A DNA stretch of 64,000 nt from Lachnospiraceae bacterium NC2004 (GTDB taxonomy: Bacteria; Bacillota; Clostridia; Lachnospirales; Lachnospiraceae). The notes under the pieces were generated by a model. It was given only the letters and a program-made list of their open reading frames with translations, searched no databases and was not told the origin of the DNA. Positions 16,866-24,206 of this stretch are shown piece after piece (the first letter of the stretch is position 1; each line of letters begins with the position of its first letter). The DNA lies in NCBI GenBank assembly GCA_000621905.1, contig JHXB01000002.1:186001-250000 (forward strand), in the 5' to 3' direction. Made by a program: the position numbers and the translations under genes.

Positions 16866-19800
16866 ATGCCTAAGAGTATATATGAGAGTTACAAAGAACT
16901 GCTTGATAAGAACAATAATGTCGACAATAATATCGACAAGCCTAGTCCGGAGGGTAATCCCGAAGCATTTGTCAAGAAGGGGATTAAGGACAGAGAAGTT
17001 GAAGCGCATATTTCTTATAATAATTCAGTGCTTGTGAACAGTGTGTCGCACGAAGAAATAGTCCGTAGTGTTGAGGCAATTAACGGTAAACAAAAGGCAG
17101 ATGAGTTGGTTGCTTCGATTTGGGATAATCTAACCTTTTCCTACTTTGTTCATCAAAAAATACCGACAATGTATCCGGAGTTTATTAATGGATTAACTAA
17201 AGAACAAAAGAAATTGTTTGCCAAATCTTCTAAGGATGCCCTTAAAGTGTTAAAGAGTGTTTATAAAAAAGACAAGCAAAAAGAGGATATGTTTAAGAGA
17301 TTGGCATATCTGCATTTGTATACCGGTAGCGTAGCTTCAAGAGGTAATAAAAAGCTTGAGAATATAAGAATTATAGAGAGCATTTTAAGTGAAGAGAAGA
17401 AAAAAGTAATAATGCTTGAGCTTACTAAGTATAAGCCAATAAGAGATATGACATTTGAGGAGCAGGTTACACATCCTCTTAGTGTTCGCGTAAATGAGTT
17501 GAAATCCTCTATTCCTGCTGAGGTTTCTGCTAATCCTGAGCTGTTAAATGAATATAATGATGCCCTTGACTATGCCGATAAGAATATCACGCTTGTCAAG
17601 CCAAAAGTCATGGAGGAATACTGTCAGTATGAAACTGACGTTTCGAGAGTTGAGAGTAGATTTCCTGCTAAGATTAACCGTGATAACATTCAGACATACC
17701 AAGAAGGTGTGTATAATGATTTATATAAGAGTGTTGATTACGGCAACAAGCAGTTTTACTATGTAGATTCTGAAAAAGCTGAGAATTTCAACAAACTTTT
17801 CAATATGAAAATAGAGATGAGCCCTGCCACCAAGGAAGGGCTAAAAAAGATGCTTCATAAGATGGATGAAATGAAGCTTTCTAAATATGCTTATGACCTG
17901 ACCGGTGAAGATGGCGGCAAGATTTATGGGCACGGAAAGATTCTTAAACATAGAATCGAGCTCGTTAACGCTATAAAGAATGGTGAGCCTAACGCAATTA
18001 TAGCTGCTAAGAAGCAATATGAGAAGACTGTAAAAGAAATGCAGGAGCTTTATGATATTGCGCGCGCAAGCTTTAGTCAGGATACCGGGCTGTTTCCATG
18101 CAATGTTGATTGCACAAGAAATGAAAATGTTCCTTGGGAATTCACTAGCGATGTTATGACGAATTCTCAGATTAATACAGCGTTTCTGATTTATATGAAT
18201 ATTAAATCATTAGGCAGAGACATTGACGATTATGTTGAGAATCCTGCCAAGGATTACTATAGCTATATACAGAATAAAGTTGAGCCGGATACATTTACGG
18301 GAATTGCTAGAAACAAGAACTTTAGTGATTCTCTTGATATTCTTTTGGGAAGTGGCGAGTATGGAGATGCTTACGCTAAGTTTAAAGAGTGCGAGCGAGT
18401 TCCTGTAATGGGAGTGGGTAGAGTTATGTCCGCACCGGCGTTTTTAGAGAGAGATCCGAATATACAGCATAAAGAATTTATAGTTATGCCGGAGTACAAT
18501 AAGATATGGAGTAATGCATTTGGTAACAACAACATTAAGTGCGGATTCCTCAGAGGATTAACTAATACTGAGGGCCAACGCAAGATGAAGCTTATTACGT
18601 TAAAGAATCTTCTTGCTGCGCCTGATGAAGCCAGGGACATCAATTCAATGTTAGGAGGCCTTCCGGCTACGGATATGTTTGGTAGGGTTATCGGACCGGC
18701 ATTTGACTGGAAAGATTATCTTACCAAAAATAACATTGATTATTCCGGTTTATTTAATCGTTATGCCATTATGCTTAAGAAGGTTGAAGGTGCAGGCTTG
18801 AGTAAGGTGGATTGTATCGAAGCAATGAATGATGTGACTTTTGAGGTCCTTAAGTATCATGTTCACGATCGTAACAGATCATCATATAAAGCACTTGAGC
18901 ACATATTCTTAACCCTTGCCGATAACCTTCCGAGTGATGCGCCGGCGGAACTGCGCGCCAAGCTTGAAACGAGCAGAGCAGAGTATCTTCACAGTCTTCG
19001 TATGGTTGCCCCTAAGGATTATCTTTCAAATGTTAACTTCTGCGTTAACCTGGCTGAAGATGGAGTGGTTGCCGGAAGCAGTGAATTCGCTGATGCTAAG
19101 AAGCAACTAGCTGACTTGGAGAAGAAATATATTGATTTATTAAGTGCAGGAAGGCGTACCAGTGAAGAATACCAGGATAAACTGATTGATGACGTAAGAG
19201 ATGCAATGGATGCCGCAAGAGAAAAGATTACAGCTTACCTTAATTATAAAGAGAGACAGCAGAAAAAGGGTAAGCGTCTTAACAATAAAGCGCAAAGAAG
19301 AATACTTGCTATGAAGCGAGCTCTTTCGTCTCTTGAAGAGGTGCGTTATGCCGTTGATGACAAAGCTATGGAGCTTCATAGTTTTATATATAAAGCGGGT
19401 ACTGAAGAGGTGTTAAAGCAAAATGAAGTTAAGGCTAAGAAGACTAAAGAGCAATTAATTGAAGAGCTAAAAGGTACAGAGATTAACGATCCTGACTTTA
19501 CTGTTTTTATTACTAATCTCGATAACCTTAACGAAGAGATGACTGCTTTAATGACATATGGAGAAGATGGATGGATTGAGCTTGATAAAGAGAAGATGAA
19601 AGGTCTTATCAAAAAGGGTACTTTAGCAGGCCTAAGTCTTGAAAAGCTCATTGCTAAGAGTAAAAGTGTAGATGGACAACATTTGATGCCTATCAAAGAT
19701 ACTTTAACAGCATTGTCTGAGATTCTTTCAAGTGACATGGAGACATATAGAGCTTACAATCCTGACAAAGAGACTATGTCATTTCCGACTCTTCTTGAAA

Positions 19801-21626
19801 ATGCAAGAACGGACACTTTAGATGTCTCAGGAAGTGTGTATAAGACTGTTAGCGGTGCTCAGTCAAGCAGGATTCCTATGCATATTTATGACAGTAACGG
19901 TGAGTTGAAGACCGGTTTCTTTACGGTAGCAAGTTATTACGATCCACATAAGATGATTAATGAATTAGCGGCAGAGGTATCGTTAAAATGCAAGAAATCT
20001 GACGGAAAGATGATGATAAAGCATTTTCTTGATAATTACATGCAATATCTTGAGAATAACGGCACTCAGTTTTATAATAAAGCTGATTATGCAGATTGTC
20101 TTATGAAGGATATACGTGTTGAAGGAACTACAAGTGGGGATATATCCGCTGATAGATTTATGTCAACATTCGCAAAAGTATATAATAAAACCGAAATTGA
20201 GATTCTTGAACAATGTGGCAGTGATGCATTATCGGGGTTGATGGAGAAGCTTAGCTCTGTTTATGTTCATGTTTGCATGAACAGTTATATCGGCATGAAG
20301 GACAATGCACGTCTTGACATCAGGAATGAGGCGATGAGCGTTGTTGCGGACTTGTTCGGAGTTCCTCATATCATATGCAGATCAAAAAGTATGAAGCTTA
20401 AAACCAAGGACGGAAAAGAAGTTATGGGCACTTTTATGGAAAATGCCAAAGGTATAGATTGTTTTTTCCCGGGAAGAGTTGATTTTAGAGCAGACGTTAA
20501 CAGTTTAACCGGCGGAAGTGGAACAGGCCTTAAAGATATAGCAGATTTACAGGTGATTGACTACATTTGCGGTAATCCTGACAGACATAAAGGCAATATG
20601 TTTTATAGCTTTGAAAATGGCAAGTTGGTTGGAGTGCAGGGTATAGACAATGATACCTCATTTGGATCGCTTGCACCTACGTTGAATGACTATAACATGA
20701 TGGTTTCACCTAAGAACATGAGAGTTATGAGCAAATCGATGGCAGATAAGATTATGAATATTAAGCCCGGTCAGCTTATATTTGCTTTGCGCGGAAGACT
20801 TGATAATGCTGCAATTAGTATGAGTGTAAGGAGGCTAAAGAAATTACAAGAGGTTATAACGAAGAGTCGTGAGTATTTTGCCAATAAACATAAAGAGATT
20901 ACTAAGGGCTACATAAAAGAGATAGCTGACAATAATTGGAAAAATGTTAATATAGCTGAATTGACTGCGGGAAAGGATACTAATAATTATTTTGTATCTG
21001 CGGTCGCAGCCGTTGAGAAGATAGGCATTTGCGCCGGAAGAACGGAAAAGATAGACAGTGTTGAAGTTGGTAATCTTAACAGAGCTACTAAGGGTGGAAT
21101 TGTAAACGAGCTTAAGAAGACTGCCAATATCATAAAAGCACTTGAGAAAGCGGGCATTAAGTCAGGAGAGCTTTCGACGTCAGCAAGGGAATATCATAAT
21201 ACTCTTGAACGGATACTAAAGCGTGTTAATGATTCTAGTCAAATGTTAAAGGCAAATGCCAAATCTCCTGAGGCTATATTCGGTAAGTTTGTAAGTAAGG
21301 CAGACCTTGAGAGTGTAAGGGATGCTGCCAATAGGCTTTATATTGCCGCAGATAATTATGGTATAGTTAAGAACAATGAGTTGAAGGAGAGGAGAATTAA
21401 GGACAAGGATAAGCTTCAGTTAAAGGTTGCCTCGGATGTCAAGAATTATGCCGATAAGAGTAAGGTTCTTGATGTAAATGAGCAGGAGAGAGCTATTGCT
21501 AATGAGAGGCAGGTTAAGGAGCAGATTCTTAAAATCGCTAAGGCTGGCAATAAGCCTGAGAATGAGATTAATACAAACAAAAATGAAAGTAAAGCCAAGG
21601 TGAAGGAATCTTTGGGGAAACACTAG
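16866..21626 (+). CDS. Giant protein with PI3/4-kinase-like catalytic domain (putative)
   Basis: 1,586 residues, cytosolic-looking: no signal peptide, few hydrophobic runs, Lys/Asp/Asn-rich. Residues 1-750 are mainly helical and unrecognised; 750-930 are charged helices with coiled-coil character. The C-terminal third looks like an atypical kinase. A possible N-lobe has SGAQSSR (996-1002) and GELKTGFFT (1012-1020). An alpha-C-like segment is NEAMSVVADLFGVP (E1155), a hinge-like GTFMEN lies at 1188-1193, a catalytic loop DYICGNPDRHKGN is at 1232-1244 (D1239, R1240, H1241, N1244), and IDND at 1260-1263 replaces DFG. DRHxxN plus ID(N/F) is the signature of PI3/PI4-kinases, PIKKs and related bacterial effectors. 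A phosphotransfer role is inferred; lipid, protein or small-molecule substrate is unknown. AAGGAGG precedes the ATG. Flanked by terminators, so monocistronic. Confidence 0.72.
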   Translation: MPKSIYESYKELLDKNNNVDNNIDKPSPEGNPEAFVKKGIKDREVEAHISYNNSVLVNSVSHEEIVRSVEAINGKQKADELVASIWDNLTFSYFVHQKIPTMYPEFINGLTKEQKKLFAKSSKDALKVLKSVYKKDKQKEDMFKRLAYLHLYTGSVASRGNKKLENIRIIESILSEEKKKVIMLELTKYKPIRDMTFEEQVTHPLSVRVNELKSSIPAEVSANPELLNEYNDALDYADKNITLVKPKVMEEYCQYETDVSRVESRFPAKINRDNIQTYQEGVYNDLYKSVDYGNKQFYYVDSEKAENFNKLFNMKIEMSPATKEGLKKMLHKMDEMKLSKYAYDLTGEDGGKIYGHGKILKHRIELVNAIKNGEPNAIIAAKKQYEKTVKEMQELYDIARASFSQDTGLFPCNVDCTRNENVPWEFTSDVMTNSQINTAFLIYMNIKSLGRDIDDYVENPAKDYYSYIQNKVEPDTFTGIARNKNFSDSLDILLGSGEYGDAYAKFKECERVPVMGVGRVMSAPAFLERDPNIQHKEFIVMPEYNKIWSNAFGNNNIKCGFLRGLTNTEGQRKMKLITLKNLLAAPDEARDINSMLGGLPATDMFGRVIGPAFDWKDYLTKNNIDYSGLFNRYAIMLKKVEGAGLSKVDCIEAMNDVTFEVLKYHVHDRNRSSYKALEHIFLTLADNLPSDAPAELRAKLETSRAEYLHSLRMVAPKDYLSNVNFCVNLAEDGVVAGSSEFADAKKQLADLEKKYIDLLSAGRRTSEEYQDKLIDDVRDAMDAAREKITAYLNYKERQQKKGKRLNNKAQRRILAMKRALSSLEEVRYAVDDKAMELHSFIYKAGTEEVLKQNEVKAKKTKEQLIEELKGTEINDPDFTVFITNLDNLNEEMTALMTYGEDGWIELDKEKMKGLIKKGTLAGLSLEKLIAKSKSVDGQHLMPIKDTLTALSEILSSDMETYRAYNPDKETMSFPTLLENARTDTLDVSGSVYKTVSGAQSSRIPMHIYDSNGELKTGFFTVASYYDPHKMINELAAEVSLKCKKSDGKMMIKHFLDNYMQYLENNGTQFYNKADYADCLMKDIRVEGTTSGDISADRFMSTFAKVYNKTEIEILEQCGSDALSGLMEKLSSVYVHVCMNSYIGMKDNARLDIRNEAMSVVADLFGVPHIICRSKSMKLKTKDGKEVMGTFMENAKGIDCFFPGRVDFRADVNSLTGGSGTGLKDIADLQVIDYICGNPDRHKGNMFYSFENGKLVGVQGIDNDTSFGSLAPTLNDYNMMVSPKNMRVMSKSMADKIMNIKPGQLIFALRGRLDNAAISMSVRRLKKLQEVITKSREYFANKHKEITKGYIKEIADNNWKNVNIAELTAGKDTNNYFVSAVAAVEKIGICAGRTEKIDSVEVGNLNRATKGGIVNELKKTANIIKALEKAGIKSGELSTSAREYHNTLERILKRVNDSSQMLKANAKSPEAIFGKFVSKADLESVRDAANRLYIAADNYGIVKNNELKERRIKDKDKLQLKVASDVKNYADKSKVLDVNEQERAIANERQVKEQILKIAKAGNKPENEINTNKNESKAKVKESLGKH

Positions 21627-21653
21627 AGTTATTGATATTGGTACGTACATGTC

Positions 21654-21687
21654 AAAAGGGCGGAACCTTAATTGGTTCCGCCCTTTT
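21654..21687. terminator. Bidirectional terminator between convergent genes
   Basis: AAAAGGGCGGAACC (21654-21667) and GGTTCCGCCCTTTT (21674-21687) are perfect complements around TTAATT. The stem ends in A and T runs, so it serves the kinase-like gene on the plus strand and the GGDEF gene on the minus strand. Confidence 0.93.
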
Positions 21688-21694
21688 GCTTATA

Positions 21695-22783
21695 TTATAC
21701 TTGAATCTGATTCTTGCCCTCGTGCTTTGCTTTATACAGATGCTCGTCCGCATCCTGGATGACTAAGTCAACGTTATCAAATGACTCGCAACTTGATAAC
21801 CCGCCACTCACAGTAACTACAAGATCAGGGACATTGTCCCATCTGATTGACTCGATATCCTTGCGAATCTGATCGACTCTCTCTAGGGCGTCATGTACTG
21901 AAGTGGCTCTTATAATGATTACAAATTCTTCTCCACCGTATCTTGCAGCGATTTCGCCATCATCTTCAGTGGCACTTTCCATCAAAATATGAGCAACGGC
22001 AGATAAAACTTTGTCGCCAAATTGATGTCCGTATGTGTCATTTAATCGCTTGAAGTTGTCAATGTCAAACATCGCAATATAGCAGTCTTGCTTTGAGGCC
22101 GGAATCTGACTTCCTGACACAGAGCGATAAATCGAGTTAAGGCGCCTGAATAGCTCACGCCTGTTGTAAAGTCCGGACAACTCATCCTTGACAGAGAGCT
22201 CCTGAAGTCTTTGGTTAAGCTCTTGGGTTTTGGTGCGTTCATCGTTATATGCTTTAAGCATAAGTCCCACTAAGTATATAATCGTAAGGCTTACAATAAG
22301 TAATGTGACACAGTAATCAATAATTGAATCTTTGTAATTAAGAAACTTGATTTTATCCTGATACGCATAAGAATAGTAGATAGTAATCTCCATAGAGACG
22401 ATACTTATTAAGTACGCGATAATTCTTGACTTGCCTTCAAGAAGTATACCTATTATAACCAGGGAAATCAAAAATGCCAAAAGTAATCCGCAAGTTATTC
22501 CACCGCTATAGATAAAAATTTTGGGAAATAGTACCAAATTAAAAAAATAGATAAGCAAATGCTTGCCAAGATTCTCGATATGTAGATAAACGCTTAAAAA
22601 CCACAGAGCAATAAGGAAGACAACTCCCACGCCCACCAAGATAAGTACAGGTCTATTGAAACCCTGGAATATATCAGCAATTAGTGAAATGGTAAGTGCA
22701 ATTGAAGCAATGGAAAGGGTTATGTAATAGATTCTGACTCTGATATCTTCGTTTTCAAGGATGATTTTATGAAATTTGTCCAT
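21695..22783 (-). CDS. Membrane diguanylate cyclase (GGDEF)
   Basis: About 362 residues from the ATG at 22783. A TTG at 22816 would extend it by 11 residues, but that codon coincides with the predicted transcription start, so it is unlikely. Six hydrophobic segments fill residues 15-180, followed by a short coiled coil and a GGDEF domain with DELSGLYNRRELF, DIDNFKRLNDTYGH and the active-site RYGGEEF (GGEEF at 283-287). The signature is intact, so it should make c-di-GMP. I see no RxxD inhibitory site just before it. The membrane part has no recognised ligand-binding domain. It is transcribed alone, convergent with the kinase-like giant. Confidence 0.92.
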   Translation of the reverse strand: MDKFHKIILENEDIRVRIYYITLSIASIALTISLIADIFQGFNRPVLILVGVGVVFLIALWFLSVYLHIENLGKHLLIYFFNLVLFPKIFIYSGGITCGLLLAFLISLVIIGILLEGKSRIIAYLISIVSMEITIYYSYAYQDKIKFLNYKDSIIDYCVTLLIVSLTIIYLVGLMLKAYNDERTKTQELNQRLQELSVKDELSGLYNRRELFRRLNSIYRSVSGSQIPASKQDCYIAMFDIDNFKRLNDTYGHQFGDKVLSAVAHILMESATEDDGEIAARYGGEEFVIIIRATSVHDALERVDQIRKDIESIRWDNVPDLVVTVSGGLSSCESFDNVDLVIQDADEHLYKAKHEGKNQIQV

Positions 22784-22821
22784 GTATCTGCACCGCCCTT
22801 CAATAATTATACTCAAGCTTA

Positions 22822-22850
22822 ATTATAGCATTAAATGGGCGAAGTATCAA
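22822..22850 (-). promoter_or_regulatory. Promoter of the minus-strand GGDEF gene
   Basis: On the minus strand TTGATA (22850-22845), 17-nt spacer, TATAAT (22827-22822). Transcription should begin near 22815, which excludes the TTG codon at 22816 as the start. Confidence 0.8.
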
Positions 22851-22855
22851 GGTAA

Positions 22856-22895
22856 GCTAAGTAATCAATGGGGACAGTCCCTCCTACTCACTTAG
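22856..22895. repeat. Partial GGGGACAG-type repeat
   Basis: GCTAAGTAATCAATGGGGAC and the following AGTCCCTCCTACTCACTTAG have the same half-element layout (CTAAG, ATCAATGGGGACAG, ACTTAG) as the left arm at 10160-10203. No right arm follows. It abuts the 5' end of the truncated peptidase fragment. Confidence 0.75.
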
Positions 22896-22897
22896 AT

Positions 22898-23071
22898 AAT
22901 ATGGGGCCGGGAGACTTTACATCAAGCGGACACTTTATTGTATTGACTGATATTGATGAGGATGGTATGGTTAGTGTTAAGGATCCTAACAGTAAGACTA
23001 ACAGCAAAAAGAAATGGGATGTTAACACCCTTGTACCACAGATTATGGGGCTTTGGAGTTATGCGTACTAG
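22898..23071 (+). pseudogene. 3' remnant of a C39-like peptidase gene
   Basis: The last about 58 codons read GPGDFTSSGHFIVL, then DIDEDGMVSVKDPNS, a Lys-rich stretch and GLWSY. This matches the C-terminal end of peptidase_C39_2-type papain-like proteins, including the catalytic His segment (SSGHFIVL) and the downstream DP of the Asp/Asn motif. The catalytic-Cys half is missing. The frame reads back only into the GGGGACAG repeat, which supplies an ATG at 22868 without a ribosome site. I read this as a gene truncated by repeat insertion or deletion. A functional 67-residue product is unlikely. Confidence 0.72.
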
Positions 23072-23095
23072 GATTTAGCGGATTGGAGATGGAAT

Positions 23096-23620
23096 ATGTA
23101 TCTTATTACGGCGTATTTTGACGAAGAGTCTACTTATATTCTTCAAAAACATATAAATGCTATAGCTAAGGCTTCTAATAACACGTATATGACAGACAAT
23201 AAAGTGCCGCCTCACCTTACGATATGCCAGGCTGAGGCGCCTAATGTAGATGTGCTTCGTGACGGCTTTAAAGCATTTGCCGAGGGACTTAAATCAGAAG
23301 GGGTTACGCTTGCGTCAATAGGAATGCTGTTTCCTTATGTGGTTTACTCGGCTCCGGTTCCCAATGAATACCTGCTTTCAATGTCAAAGAAGGCAAATGA
23401 AATAATAAGTGCTATTCCTGATGTGAGTGTTAATAAATATTACAGGACAGATAGCTTTTTGCCTCATGTTACACTGGCAAAGAAACTAGACGAGGAGCAA
23501 ATGCTAAGGGCAATTTCTATTATGCGTTCTTCATTTGTTCCGATAAATGCTAATATTGTGCGTGTCGGATTGTCGAAAGTTAATCCCCACTTTGATGTTG
23601 ATGAGGTAGAGCTTAAATGA
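23096..23620 (+). CDS. 2H phosphoesterase / 2'-5' RNA ligase family protein
   Basis: 174 residues. The two HxT motifs that define the 2H superfamily are present: PPHLTIC (H40, T42) and LPHVTLAK (H124, T126), spaced as usual for the family. Members hydrolyse or ligate 2'-5' or cyclic phosphodiester bonds in RNA or small nucleotides; the exact substrate cannot be told. It is cytosolic, with GGAGATGG before the ATG. The 25 nt to the upstream peptidase remnant suggest an old operon whose first gene has decayed. A terminator follows directly. Confidence 0.88.
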   Translation: MYLITAYFDEESTYILQKHINAIAKASNNTYMTDNKVPPHLTICQAEAPNVDVLRDGFKAFAEGLKSEGVTLASIGMLFPYVVYSAPVPNEYLLSMSKKANEIISAIPDVSVNKYYRTDSFLPHVTLAKKLDEEQMLRAISIMRSSFVPINANIVRVGLSKVNPHFDVDEVELK

Positions 23621-23633
23621 GATATAGATTAAT

Positions 23634-23660
23634 TTCGCAGGTGTTGACCTGCGAATTTTT
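23634..23660 (+). terminator. Intrinsic terminator after the 2H phosphoesterase gene
   Basis: TTCGCAGGT (23634-23642) and ACCTGCGAA (23647-23655) form a perfect 9-bp stem with a GTTG loop, followed by five T residues. Confidence 0.92.
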
Positions 23661-23700
23661 ATTTGTTTGAAAGTATTGAAAGAATGCACAGTTATGTTAC

Positions 23701-23729
23701 TTGTCGGCATATTCATATGGTGGTATAAT
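23701..23729 (+). promoter_or_regulatory. Promoter of the fluoride channel gene
   Basis: TTGTCG (23701-23706), 17-nt spacer, TATAAT (23724-23729) with an extended -10 TGG. Confidence 0.82.
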
Positions 23730-23773
23730 TACTATTGACTATAGATAGAATCAACAGTGAGGTTAACATTTAA

Positions 23774-24142
23774 ATGAACTTTTTGATGGTTGCGCTTGGG
23801 GGCGCGTTAGGAGCTATGGCTAGATATGCCATAAGCCTTATTCCGGTTAAAACAGATTTTCCGATACTGACGCTTATAACCAACATTCTTGGAGCTGTAC
23901 TTATAGGCTTTGTCGTCGGTATTGCAAGTGAGCATGAAGGGATATCTGATAACGCTGTGCTGTTTCTTAAGACGGGCGTGTGCGGCGGTTTTACAACATT
24001 TTCTACATTTTCACTTGAGGCATATAATCTGATTGACAGTCATCAATATGTAGCCGGAGGAGTGTATGTTGTTTTAAGCTGTTTGTGCTGTATTGTTGGT
24101 ATTGTTTGTGGTAAAATACTTGCAACGACCGTAAACGGCTAA
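23774..24142 (+). CDS. crcB: CrcB/FluC fluoride ion channel
   Basis: 122 residues, four membrane helices, the usual size. Family blocks are GGALGAMARY near the start, TNILGAVLIGF in helix 2 and GVCGGFTTFSTFSLE with the conserved Phe/Thr-rich stretch lining the pore. It exports fluoride as a dual-topology dimer in the cytoplasmic membrane. Only one copy is present here, whereas many Gram-positive bacteria carry a pair; a homodimer is expected. I found no fluoride riboswitch in the leader. The TGAGGT-like site (AGTGAGGT) lies upstream of the ATG, somewhat far. Confidence 0.93.
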   Translation: MNFLMVALGGALGAMARYAISLIPVKTDFPILTLITNILGAVLIGFVVGIASEHEGISDNAVLFLKTGVCGGFTTFSTFSLEAYNLIDSHQYVAGGVYVVLSCLCCIVGIVCGKILATTVNG

Positions 24143-24154
24143 GGTATGGGAAGT

Positions 24155-24186
24155 CTAAACCACACTCACATTGGAATGTGGTTTAT
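24155..24186 (+). terminator. Possible weak hairpin between crcB and the hybrid kinase gene
   Basis: AAACCACA (24157-24164) can pair with TGTGGTTT (24177-24184). No T run follows, so transcription may continue into the kinase gene. Confidence 0.35.
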
Positions 24187-24206
24187 ATGAAATATTGAGG
24201 TGTTAT

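Noticed and set aside
22784-22816. TTG start at 22816 for the minus-strand GGDEF gene
   Set aside because: The predicted transcription start is at about 22815, so this codon would be untranscribed or at the very 5' end.
22868-23071. A functional 67-residue protein
   Set aside because: The first 10 codons are repeat sequence and the rest is only the C-terminal half of a C39-like peptidase; treated as a pseudogene.
23660-23773. Fluoride riboswitch upstream of crcB
   Set aside because: No GG-GATG...CTGCC-like pseudoknot pattern; only a terminator hairpin and a normal promoter were seen.
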